From Verrucomicrobiota bacterium (GTDB lineage: Bacteria; Verrucomicrobiota; Verrucomicrobiia; Chthoniobacterales; UBA10450), in NCBI GenBank assembly GCA_003219415.1, contig QHOS01000030.1:1-62813 (forward strand): a stretch of 62,813 nucleotides of DNA, read 5' to 3'. The stretch's first letter is position 1; every line of letters begins with the position of its first letter. The position numbers were made by a program, and so were the translations under genes. The notes under the pieces are model-generated. The model was not told the DNA's origin. It made no database searches and saw only the letters and a list, made by a program, of their open reading frames with translations. Positions 44,866-52,799 of the stretch are shown in pieces.

Positions 44866-46575
44866 CTAACGAGTTCTGAACGACGCGAGAGCGCGGTGGA
44901 CATCTGCAACCGCCATCCCGCCTTCGCCAACCGCAGCCGCGCATCGCTTGACCGAACCGGAGCGCACATCGCCCGCGGCGAAGACACCGGGACGACTCGT
45001 TTCCAGTGGTCCGGGCGCGCGCCTCATCTTCTGCCATGCAGACGATTGGGCAACGGCTGCGCCGGTAAGGATGAAGCCTTTCGCGTCGCGCTCGATCTCA
45101 TGCGGCAGCCAGTTGGTGCATGGTAACGCGCCGATCATTGAAAATACTGCTGGTGTTGCGACTGTCTGTCGTTCACCAGTGCACGTATTCTCGAGCTCGA
45201 CTGATTCCAATTTCCTCCGTCCACTCATTCGTTTGATTTCAGTCTCATACAGGATCTGGATGTTCTTCTGTGCCTCGATGCGCCGCGAGAGGTAGCTCGA
45301 CATGCTTTTCGTTAGGCTGTTCCCGCGCACTACGAGCAATACCTTCTGCGCGCCTTCGGAAATGAACATCGCCGCCTGACCGGCCGAGTTGCCCGCGCCG
45401 GCGACGATTGCCGTTGACCCGTGACAGAGCTGACCTTCGAGCGCCGTCGCCGCATAATAGACACCAGACCCTTCAAATTCTTCCCGGCCTTGTGCATCGA
45501 GCCTGCGGTAATCTGCGCCCGTTGCGATGATCACCGCGTTCGCCCGCAGCTCGGCATTGCAGCCTTCGATGTGCAGGAAATGCGGATAATCGCCATCGGG
45601 CGCGTGTCCAAGCGAGAGCGCTTGCGATGGCGTCGTGAATTTCGCCCCGAAACGATACGCTTGTAGCTGCGCGCGGTGCGTGAGATCGCCGCCGCCGATC
45701 CCAGTAGGGAAACCGAAGAAGTTCTCAATCAACGAGGATGCTCCCGCCTGGCCGCCAGGGGCATAGCTTTCCAAGACCACAGTATTGAGTCCTTCAGAAG
45801 CAGCGTACACGGCTGCGGCCAAACCGGCCGGCCCGGCGCCAACAATCGCTACATCGCAACGGATTTCTTCTTCCTCATTCTCGGTAAGCGGTTGAAGCAG
45901 ACCCGCCACCTTTGCGACTTCGCGCAGGGAAGGACGGCGCAATGGCATTCCACTCGGAGTGATAAGTGCGGGCAGATCCTTGGAAACAAGATTCAATCGT
46001 TGCGCGAGTGTTTGCCCGTATTCGCTCGTCGTGTCCACGAGTCGGTGCGGATAGTGATTCTTATCGAGAAAATCATCGAGCTGATGTCCTTCGCGTGAAT
46101 CCGCCTCCGCCAGAATTCGCAAACCGGTAAACTCGCGATCGCGCTGGAGACGTTTGCGCCGCATGATTAGCGCACGCACGATCGTTTCACTCACACTCGG
46201 GATCTCTCCCAAGGCTCGTCGCAAACGCGGGGCAGGAATCTGCAAAATTTCCGATTGCTCTGCTTTGCCGCGCACTGTCGCGACAACCGCGGTACCGGTG
46301 AGCATCGCGATGTCGCCAACAAAATCGCGCGGACCCGGCGTAGCTAGAATTTGCTCATCGCCGTCGCGCGATTCAAAAACCTCGAGCTCCCCGCTCAAGA
46401 CGAGATTGAAAGGCACATCACGCTGACCAGCTTTGTAAATAATCTCGCCGCGCCTGACTTTGCGCCGCGTGCCTAACGAGTCTAAGGTCGCCAACTGCTC
46501 GTCACTAAGTGCCGGAAACGCAATACGCTCGGTATCGCGGTAAAATTGCTCATCATCTTCTTCCGAAGCACGCAT
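44866..46575 (-). CDS. cNMP-binding / thioredoxin-reductase-like flavoprotein lacking the redox CxxC
   Basis: ATG 46575 (MRASEEDDEQFYRD) is used; a GTG at 46590 is possible. Residues about 20-135 form a cyclic-nucleotide-binding domain (RRGEIIYKAGQRD, RDFVGDIAMLTGTAVVATVR). A thioredoxin/glutaredoxin-like segment follows (about 150-225), then a TrxR fold with CDVAIVGAGPAGLAAAVYAA (FAD) and STAIVAGAGNSAGQAAMFIS (NADPH). Where thioredoxin reductase has CATC the sequence is GVYYAATALEG, so the redox pair is Ala-x-x-Ala. It cannot reduce thioredoxin in the usual way; a sensor or different oxidoreductase role is possible. It is divergent from the SDR gene at 46682, about 105 bp away. Confidence 0.88.
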   Translation of the reverse strand: MRASEEDDEQFYRDTERIAFPALSDEQLATLDSLGTRRKVRRGEIIYKAGQRDVPFNLVLSGELEVFESRDGDEQILATPGPRDFVGDIAMLTGTAVVATVRGKAEQSEILQIPAPRLRRALGEIPSVSETIVRALIMRRKRLQRDREFTGLRILAEADSREGHQLDDFLDKNHYPHRLVDTTSEYGQTLAQRLNLVSKDLPALITPSGMPLRRPSLREVAKVAGLLQPLTENEEEEIRCDVAIVGAGPAGLAAAVYAASEGLNTVVLESYAPGGQAGASSLIENFFGFPTGIGGGDLTHRAQLQAYRFGAKFTTPSQALSLGHAPDGDYPHFLHIEGCNAELRANAVIIATGADYRRLDAQGREEFEGSGVYYAATALEGQLCHGSTAIVAGAGNSAGQAAMFISEGAQKVLLVVRGNSLTKSMSSYLSRRIEAQKNIQILYETEIKRMSGRRKLESVELENTCTGERQTVATPAVFSMIGALPCTNWLPHEIERDAKGFILTGAAVAQSSAWQKMRRAPGPLETSRPGVFAAGDVRSGSVKRCAAAVGEGGMAVADVHRALASFRTR

Positions 46576-46681
46576 GATCCTGCGCTGCACAGTAACACAC
46601 GAGTCAAAACCAACTGCTCGGGTTTATTTCTTGCGCGCGAGTCTTAAGATAAGTCGAAGAAAACGAACCAAGAAATCTTAA

Positions 46682-47425
46682 ATGAGTGCAAATCCATCCA
46701 CAGCACTGATCACAGGTGGCACAAGCGGTATCGGCCGGTCGGTAGCCAATAAGCTCACCGCGCTTGGCATCCACGTCATAGTCGTAGGCCGCAATGCTGA
46801 ACGCGGCCAGAAAACGGTTGCGGAAATCCGCGCCGCAGGAGGCACCGTGGATTTTATTTCGTCCGACCTTCAGGACGCGTCGAGCGCGCGAGAAGTGGCC
46901 AGACGAGCCGTCGAGGTCGGAGGCGGCCATGTTGATATTCTAATCAACAATGCCGGGATCTATCCATTCGGGCCGACGCATGAAACCACCGAAGAAATGT
47001 TCGAGCACGTGTATGCGCTCAACGTCAAGGCGCCGTACTTCCTCGTCGCGGAACTTGCACCGCTGATGGCGAAGAAAGGCAAAGGGGCAATCGTCAATTT
47101 ATCGACAATGGTCGCCGATTACGGCGTGCCCGGCATGAGCCTTTATGGCTCGAGCAAGGCCGCCATTAATCTGCTAACTAAGGTGTGGGCGGCCGAATAT
47201 GGCCCCAGGGGCGTCCGGGTTAATGCAGTAAGCCCCGGACCTACGCGCACGGAAGGAACTGAAGCAATGGGTGAAGGGCTGGAGAAACTGGCCGCCGAGG
47301 CGCCGGCCGGCCGCCCGGCTACACCAGATGAGATCGCGGAAGCTATCGTGTTTTTGGCCACGGATCGTGCCAGTTTTATTCACGGCGCAAAACTCGCGGT
47401 CGATGGGGGTCGCAGCGCTGTGTGA
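46682..47425 (+). CDS. Short-chain dehydrogenase/reductase
   Basis: The product has 247 residues, full length for a classical SDR. Cofactor motif TGGTSGIG near residue 13, NNAG at about 93, the catalytic Ser (NLSTMVADYG) and YGSSKAA with Tyr and Lys. Arg in VVGRNAERG, after strand 2, favours NADP(H). The end LAVDGGRSAV is typical. It oxidises or reduces an alcohol/ketone pair on an unknown substrate. It is convergent with the flavoprotein at 47469 and divergent from the cNMP/TrxR-like gene, which suggests one redox locus but not a shared transcript. Confidence 0.9.
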   Translation: MSANPSTALITGGTSGIGRSVANKLTALGIHVIVVGRNAERGQKTVAEIRAAGGTVDFISSDLQDASSAREVARRAVEVGGGHVDILINNAGIYPFGPTHETTEEMFEHVYALNVKAPYFLVAELAPLMAKKGKGAIVNLSTMVADYGVPGMSLYGSSKAAINLLTKVWAAEYGPRGVRVNAVSPGPTRTEGTEAMGEGLEKLAAEAPAGRPATPDEIAEAIVFLATDRASFIHGAKLAVDGGRSAV

Positions 47426-47468
47426 GAATATTGCAGGCGACACCCGCCGCAAGCCGATCAACTTAAAC

Positions 47469-48869
47469 CTAGGAATCGAGTGTCGTAAACAGCGCATTGA
47501 GCCCTTCAGCGAGGGTAGGATGCGTAAAGATACCTTCTCTTAGTGCGGTGTAGGGCAGCTTCCCCATCATCGCCACTTGGATAATGGTCATAATCTCACC
47601 TCCTTCCAACCCTAGGATAGCGCAGCCCAGAATTTGTTGCGTGTCGGCGTCGACAATTGCCTTCATCAAGCCACGGGTCTCGCCGGTTTCGATCGCACGG
47701 ATTACGGCATTCATGGGCAATTTCGCTACACGAATATTGCGCTCCTGTTTTCTAGCCTCATTTTCGCTCATCCCAACCCGCCCGAACTGGGGATCGATGA
47801 AAATTGTGTGCGGCACAACGCGATCTCGCGTGCTGGCGTGACCATGGTCGAGCAGGTTGGTGCGCAAAATGCGGAAATCATCGTAAGTGACGTGGGTGAA
47901 AGCCGGCCCACCTTTGACATCACCGAGTGCGTAAATTCCAGGCACGTTGGTTTCCAGTTGTTCACTGACTTGGATGTAGCCTTGCTTGCTGAGGTGAATG
48001 CCAGCAGCTTCAGTGTTGAGAGCTTCAGTGTTGGGGACACGACCGATTGCCGCCATCAGATGCGAGCCGCTGAGCTTCTGTTCACCTTCAGACGTGCGTA
48101 CGGTCAACTGAATGCGCACGCCGTTCAGCGACTGAATCTGCTGCGGCACAGCACCGGTCAACACCGTGATCCCATCCTCGCGAAAAATCTTAGTTATTTC
48201 GTCGGCCATATCTTCATCCTCGTTCATCAGCAAGCGTGGATGATGCTGAATGAGAGTCACCTGGCTGCCAAAACGCCGAAACATCTGCCCGAACTCCAGC
48301 CCGATGTAGCCGCCACCGATGATTAAGAGGTGTTCTGGGAGCGAGTCCAGTTCCATGATCGTGCTTGAATCCAGTACTGAGACGCTCTCGACGCCTTTGA
48401 CGGTGAGTTGCTTTGGTCGTGCACCGGTATTGATGAAAATGAGTGGGGCAGTGATGTCTCGCGTTTCGCCATCGTTCAGAGAGACCTTAAGCGTCTTCGG
48501 CGCGACAAAATGGGCCTCGCCTCTCAATAGATCGAGATCGACCTCTCGCATTGGCGCAAGAAGATTCTCAAAGTAGTTACGAGCGCCCTCGACCATAGCT
48601 TGTTTGCGTTTGCGCACGGCGTGCAGATCGACCGAAATCGGGCCTGTGTGGACCCCGTATTCAGCGGCACGCTTCGCGAGATAAGCAACGCGTGCGCTGG
48701 CGACCATCGTTTTGGTGGGCGTACAGCCAAAGTTCACACAAACACCACCGACGGGGCCGCGCTCAATCACCGCCACTTTCCGGCCTGCTTTTGCAAATTC
48801 GATCGGGAGAAATCTGCCGCCCTGGCTGGTACCGATCACAATCACATCGTATTTTGTGGCCTGTGGCAT
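47469..48869 (-). CDS. Mercuric-reductase-like FAD pyridine nucleotide-disulfide oxidoreductase
   Basis: The product has 466 residues. The redox-active pair is GGVCVNFGCTPTKTM, the NAD(P) motif is LLIIGGGYIGLEFGQMFRRF, the FAD site 2 is VPGIYALGDVKGGPAFTHVT and the dimer-interface base is FTHPTLAEGLNALF. The N-terminal FAD motif is unusual (VIGTSQGGRFLP instead of GxGxxG). There is no N-terminal heavy-metal domain and no C-terminal Cys pair, so mercury reduction is unlikely. It is better described as a class I disulfide reductase of unknown substrate, similar to the MerA-like flavoproteins of soil bacteria. Confidence 0.88.
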   Translation of the reverse strand: MPQATKYDVIVIGTSQGGRFLPIEFAKAGRKVAVIERGPVGGVCVNFGCTPTKTMVASARVAYLAKRAAEYGVHTGPISVDLHAVRKRKQAMVEGARNYFENLLAPMREVDLDLLRGEAHFVAPKTLKVSLNDGETRDITAPLIFINTGARPKQLTVKGVESVSVLDSSTIMELDSLPEHLLIIGGGYIGLEFGQMFRRFGSQVTLIQHHPRLLMNEDEDMADEITKIFREDGITVLTGAVPQQIQSLNGVRIQLTVRTSEGEQKLSGSHLMAAIGRVPNTEALNTEAAGIHLSKQGYIQVSEQLETNVPGIYALGDVKGGPAFTHVTYDDFRILRTNLLDHGHASTRDRVVPHTIFIDPQFGRVGMSENEARKQERNIRVAKLPMNAVIRAIETGETRGLMKAIVDADTQQILGCAILGLEGGEIMTIIQVAMMGKLPYTALREGIFTHPTLAEGLNALFTTLDS

Positions 48870-49108
48870 CCCGATGTTATCCTTCTGCTTTTACATACAT
48901 CATAATGGCATCGCATCTATAACAGCATTGCGCGTGTCCGCTACCGAGATAGGCTCATCTTGTGATGTCTGACCGAGGCTGCTCTCATCTTGACCGGATC
49001 GCGTCAATCAAGCAGCCGCAGCGCCGCGAATGCGCAGAGTGCGTAAAGTCGATGGGGGTCGGCAGCGCATTTGAAATCGCCGTCGCTTGGGCAGTTCGTA
49101 AGCTGAAC

Positions 49109-49357
49109 TTATCCCGCCATCCAGTCATTTAGTGCGGACAGTTCCAGTACCGAATCGAATCCGTCTGGGAGCGTGATTGGCGGAACCTTTGCCTCGCGGT
49201 CGATCAAGCTTTCAATGAACGCGGCTGGGTCGATTTGGATTCGTGCCAACTCTTCGCGTGTGGCTACCTCTCCGCGCGTGCTGTCGGCCGACCAGCCGCG
49301 CTCGAGAGCAGCGACGTAGCTCGGCAGATGCTCGGGAGAGGGCCAGACGCGTTGCAC
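49109..49357 (-). pseudogene. N-terminal fragment of a GNAT-type acetyltransferase
   Basis: PSPEHLPSYVAALERGWSAD and then REELARIQIDPAAFIESLID give the amino-terminal helices of a predicted acetyltransferase group (COG3981-like). They end in LPDGFDSVLELSALNDWMAG, where the strand leading to the acetyl-CoA loop should begin. The frame then stops, so the catalytic half is missing. No in-frame continuation is seen on this strand. Confidence 0.45.
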
Positions 49358-49437
49358 AGAGGTTGCTCAAGTTGCCTAACGAGACAGAGTTAGACAGCTC
49401 TCGACTTCAGTCGGAGCTCTTGCAAGGCGAATCGTGT

Positions 49438-49902
49438 TCATGAGATACGTTCCCAAGTCAAAACGTACTCGAATGATTGCCCATTCCATATGAGCGGCGG
49501 AGTGGACAATAACAGCCGACTACCGTCGAACTTGAAATGACGGACCTGATCGTGGCCAATCCAATTCGGATACCAAGCACCCCGAACTTGATGTGTCACA
49601 GTTTGCCTCGTCTGGTCAATGGTGTAGGTGCCGAAATAGGAACCGTAATCCTCAAAGGCCGCACGGAGTTCCGCATCTGTACCGCGAGCCGGATCCTTTG
49701 CAGCAAATAAGGGGCGGTCGTTTCTCATGACATGGGCGGACATGTTGCCGCCGCCGTCGTAGATAAGCAAGCCGGACACATTTTCGCCCAATGGATAATG
49801 GACCCGACCCTCCGAATCGCGTGCTTCATACGATATTAGCCGCCAGGTTCCGAGCAGGCTCGGTCCAGATTGGGATTGACCGACGTTTGGAGACGCGATC
49901 AT
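49438..49902 (-). CDS. Lipocalin-like domain protein
   Basis: The product has 154 residues with no signal peptide. SLLGTWRLISYEARDSEGRV is the GTW strand that opens Lipocalin_5-type barrels. GLLIYDGGGNMSAHVMRNDR, YGSYFGTYTIDQTRQTV and WIGHDQVRHFKFDGSRLLLS provide the further strands. The family is cytosolic and of unknown ligand; several members stand beside oxidoreductases. It is transcribed alone. Confidence 0.8.
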   Translation of the reverse strand: MIASPNVGQSQSGPSLLGTWRLISYEARDSEGRVHYPLGENVSGLLIYDGGGNMSAHVMRNDRPLFAAKDPARGTDAELRAAFEDYGSYFGTYTIDQTRQTVTHQVRGAWYPNWIGHDQVRHFKFDGSRLLLSTPPLIWNGQSFEYVLTWERIS

Positions 49903-50324
49903 CGCATCCCAACGTCCTTAACGATTGCTTTCATTTGTGAGTCCCAAGCTGATCCGATCTTGGCCTCTAACGAGAATTCGGCCCAATGTTTGGGCTTTTT
50001 AAGAAAAGTGTCCAATTTTGGGGTCTAGTCCGCTTGCTCGCTTGGGGAGAATCCGACAAAAGCGGAGTCATGGGAGAATTGTGCCGAATCATTCGACATT
50101 TAGGAAGCGGAATGTTCGATCTCATCCCGCTTGGCTCCCTCGTGCGAATGAGAAAAACCCGGTGGTCGGCGCGCTGTCTGGGTATCGAGAATAAAGGTCC
50201 CTTCAGATTCAACTTTTTCACCGACAAAACCTTCGCGCAATCCGAGCCGGCAATCAGTGTCTTGCCCGCACGGGCGCGGGCGATTTCGGGGTGATCGCGC
50301 TAATGGCTTAACCCAAAAGAATTC
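49903..50324. other. No feature seen
   Basis: About 420 bases with overlapping frames on both strands (for example 102 codons from 49986 on plus, 86 codons from 50227 on minus). Neither looks like a known protein and each is a shadow of the other. Confidence 0.4.
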
Positions 50325-50627
50325 CTAACCCAGTAACCTGTCCGCCAATACGTCTGCTTTCTCAATCTTTGGCGGCTCCGCCAGTAGCTCAGGCGCTTTC
50401 TCCATCAGCGCCTTGGCAACTTTTCCTGACAGGTGCGCGTCGCGCCCGGCATCATCCACAAATGCGTCGAAGATGGCGAAGGTGCTTGGGCCAAGTCGGA
50501 TGCCGAACCAAGCAATTGTTGCTGGCTCTTGTTGCACCAAGCCTTGCCCGTCGCGCAGAAATTTGGCGACTTCGTTTTCTTTGCCTGGTTTGGCCTCCAG
50601 TTTAACAAATAATGCCTTCGTGGTCAT
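50325..50627 (-). CDS. Antibiotic-biosynthesis-monooxygenase (ABM) family protein
   Basis: ATG 50627 follows AGGAG by 7 bases. The 100-residue product (MTTKALFVKLEAKPGKENEV, FLRDGQGLVQQEPATIAWFG, TFAIFDAFVDDAGRDAHLSG) is a single dimeric alpha+beta barrel domain of the ABM fold. Members act as cofactor-free quinone-forming monooxygenases or as stress-related proteins. It is cytosolic. Nothing in the neighbourhood indicates its substrate. Confidence 0.85.
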   Translation of the reverse strand: MTTKALFVKLEAKPGKENEVAKFLRDGQGLVQQEPATIAWFGIRLGPSTFAIFDAFVDDAGRDAHLSGKVAKALMEKAPELLAEPPKIEKADVLADRLLG

Positions 50628-51181
50628 GTGGTAATCTCCTTGTGACTGTTTTGCTGTGCAGCTGTCGAGATCGTATCTCTGTCTCAATTCAAGTCGAACT
50701 GAATCAATTTTTCCGAGCCGTTCGTCGCAAGCGACGCAGCGTATCGACTCAGATCGGAACAGGGTTGGTGCGTCGCGTTCTGAGCTGCATAAAAATCATC
50801 CCGCGAAAACCGTGGTTTTTTGTAGAGGAGAAATAAAAATGAAGCGCGTACATATAAAACTATTGATTCGGATGCGTTGGCGTCGAAACGCACAACTTGG
50901 CGGAGCAGCGTCAACATTCTCGACCCAACCGAGCCGTTTCCACGGACTGTCAATCCGTTGAAGTGTCGTGGAAGAATTCCGCGCGCGCGAAGGGTGCGAA
51001 TGACGACGCCTTAGACCATTCCACACACGCGAGAAAGCCAAGGCAGTATTCGACAAGGATTTTTCGCGGTCGCTTCTACGGTCGGAGAAATTTTTGCTGC
51101 AAAACGAGGGAATTCTACGTAACGCCGTGCGAACCCGAAACGGCTAACGCGCGTAGCATCCGCAACGGTGCGCGAGCACAC

Positions 51182-51204
51182 GAAAACGGGCGCAAAAGCC
51201 CGTT
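51182..51204 (-). terminator. Hairpin with T-run after the tRNA half
   Basis: Minus strand AACGGGC, loop TTTTGC, GCCCGTT, then TTCG: a perfect 7-bp stem followed by a short T-run. It lies immediately after the tRNA 5' half, giving a potential transcript of about 65 nt. Confidence 0.55.
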
Positions 51205-51207
51205 GTT

Positions 51208-51249
51208 GAAGTACAAATCCGTTGCTCTATCCGGCTGAGCTACGGGCCC
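51208..51249 (-). pseudogene. tRNA 5'-half fragment
   Basis: Minus strand GGGCCCGTAGCTCAGCCGGA continues TAGAGCAACGGATTTGTAC: acceptor 5' strand, TA, complete D-arm (GCTC/GAGC) and anticodon 5' stem ACGGA. The anticodon loop then would read TTTGTAC (anticodon TGT), but the 3' stem TCCGT is missing and there is no T-arm. Identity is therefore uncertain (Arg- or Thr-like). It is followed directly by a terminator-like hairpin. Confidence 0.55.
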
Positions 51250-51556
51250 GGAATGCGAGGAGAATATTTCGTCGCGGGAGATGCAAGTTTCGATTTCGGC
51301 TGGGTTTTCATGACCCAGGATTTAAGACGAACGCGGGACTGAAGAAAGGGGGGGTGGGGGTAGACCGGTCACCCCTCAGAGTCTTTGGGCTGTGGCAATC
51401 GAACCCGGTGCGAATCCGCGGTTCCCATTATCACAAATCACCCTGCGAAAATGATTGGCTTTGCGCGCAGGAAGGCATCGTTCGGGTGGTGTTAACACAA
51501 AACAAATGCAGTCCGCCTAACCAGTTTAAAAAATCGTGTTCAATAGTACAGGGGGC

Positions 51557-51760
51557 ATGTCACGCAAACATTTTCAAGCGATTGCATACGCCCTTAAGAG
51601 TAATGAACCAAACGTAAACAGCGAACACTACGAACGCGAGGCGGAGCTGTTTAGAAACATTGTCCTTGCCATCGGCGGGGCCTGTAAAAGTTTCAATCCG
51701 CGCTTCAACTCCGTCCGGTTTGAACGCGCGGCCGGCTTGGAGTCACTGCGAAACCCATGA
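51557..51760 (+). CDS. Small phage/element-type protein
   Basis: ATG 51557 follows GGGGG by 3 bases, a poor but possible site. The 67-residue product (MSRKHFQAIAYALKSNEPNV, then FRNIVLAIGGACKSFNPRFN, RFERAAGL) has the pattern of short accessory proteins common on prophages and plasmids: an N-terminal MSRKHF, central helix and a final R-F-x-x-A-x-G. Function unknown. Its stop overlaps the start of the serine recombinase (ATGA), so the two are translated together. Confidence 0.6.
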   Translation: MSRKHFQAIAYALKSNEPNVNSEHYEREAELFRNIVLAIGGACKSFNPRFNSVRFERAAGLESLRNP

Positions 51761-52395
51761 CCGAGGGGAAAGTCTCAGTTGCGGTCCTGGTTCGTGTTTC
51801 TACGGTGAAGCAGGAAACGGCGCGGCAGATTTCCGAACTTCAGGAATATGCGGTCGGCAAAGGTTACGAGATTTTAGAGGTGTGTCAGGAGACGATCTCT
51901 GGCACGGCCGGAGACGAACAGCGGCACGGCCTGCGCCGCGCCGAACAACTCGCGCGAGAAGGGAAAATCAAGAAGGTGTTGGTCCATGAAATTTCGCGAA
52001 TTGCTCGGCGAAACAGTGTGGCGCATCGCTTTGTAGAGACTCTGGAAGATTACGGGGTATCTCTCTACTGGCACGCACAGGGAGTTGAAACTTTACTCCC
52101 AAACGGTAAGCGCAATCCCGCCGCAGGCATTATGCTCGCGCTGTTAGCCGAGATCGCTCGCAACGAATCCGAAACTCTGCGCGACCGAATAAAGTCCGGT
52201 CTCGCCCTTGCACGCAATAGAGGCGTAGTGCTTGGACGCCGAAAGGGGACAACTCTGAGCCGCGACGAGTTTCTTCAAAAGCATAAAGATATTATTCGAC
52301 AGTTGAAGGCGCGACAGTCCCTTCGTAACACCGCCAAGATTGTCGGGAAGGGCATATCCACGGTTCAGCGAGTGAAGATCGCACTTGCTGCGTGA
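51757..52395 (+). CDS. Serine recombinase (resolvase/invertase family)
   Basis: The product has 212 residues. The catalytic domain begins VAVLVRVSTVKQETARQISE, with the nucleophilic Ser in RVST, and includes GLRRAEQLAREGKIKKVLVH and EISRIARRNSVAHRFVETLE, the conserved Arg/Glu-rich helix region. The last 50 residues form a helix-turn-helix (IIRQLKARQSLRNTAKIVGK) that binds the crossover site. Length and order fit small resolvases and invertases rather than large integrases. It could invert or resolve nearby DNA; candidate targets include the repeats of this window. It is co-transcribed with the small gene before it. Confidence 0.9.
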   Translation: MTEGKVSVAVLVRVSTVKQETARQISELQEYAVGKGYEILEVCQETISGTAGDEQRHGLRRAEQLAREGKIKKVLVHEISRIARRNSVAHRFVETLEDYGVSLYWHAQGVETLLPNGKRNPAAGIMLALLAEIARNESETLRDRIKSGLALARNRGVVLGRRKGTTLSRDEFLQKHKDIIRQLKARQSLRNTAKIVGKGISTVQRVKIALAA

Positions 52396-52559
52396 CGCCC
52401 CGTCGTTCAAAAAATCAACTGATTTCGTGAATACAAATTCGCGTCGATTTGCTGCAAAAGAATACTGGCAAAACGTCAGTAACATCACAGCAACGATTTT
52501 TTGAACACATCCGGCGCACACTATTGAGCAGCGCGTTGCCCTGTTTGGAACGAACGCTA

Positions 52560-52799
52560 ATTGTTGAACGTGTGCGCGCCGGACAGGCTAAACAACGGTT
52601 GGGCTTGCCGTCGCATCACTGTGAAAAAAGGCATTTCTGCTGGGATCGGTGTTTCGATTGTCGCGGAGTCTCCGCCCTGCTGCGTGAGTGCAAAAATATC
52701 TGCTGGGTGTTGCTGTCTTGCGGGAAGTAGGCCGTAGTAAGCGACGGCGATTTTGCAAACGTTGCGTCGCTTCAGTCTGAGCGAACAAATTGCACCGAT
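52560..52799 (-). pseudogene. Stub of a second TolB/TPR protein N-terminus
   Basis: On the minus strand one frame reads LRLKRRNVCKIAVAYYGLLP, clearly related to LKRRNVYKVAVAYAVAGWAL near the start of the 52800-54926 product. Similarity stops after about 20 residues and the rest is unrelated. The plus strand at 52742-52790 and 54784-54830 share most bases. It is a partial duplication just downstream of the intact gene. Confidence 0.45.

Larger units (their letters stand above)
50628..51556. other. Gene-free stretch with a tRNA half, a terminator and a G-run
   Basis: I see no coding gene. It holds the tRNA 5' half at 51208-51249, the hairpin at 51184-51204 and, around 51345-51376, GGGGGGGTGGGGGTAGACCG followed by GTCACCCCT, which shares its last 13 bases with repeat copy 2 at 1112-1168. 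Confidence 0.5.

Noticed and set aside
47634-48326. Plus-strand frame of 230 codons
   Set aside because: Shadow of the mercuric-reductase-like gene, which has all family motifs on the minus strand.
47469-48869. Mercury resistance
   Set aside because: The flavoprotein lacks the N-terminal metal-binding domain and the C-terminal Cys pair, and there are no merR, merT or merP genes nearby.
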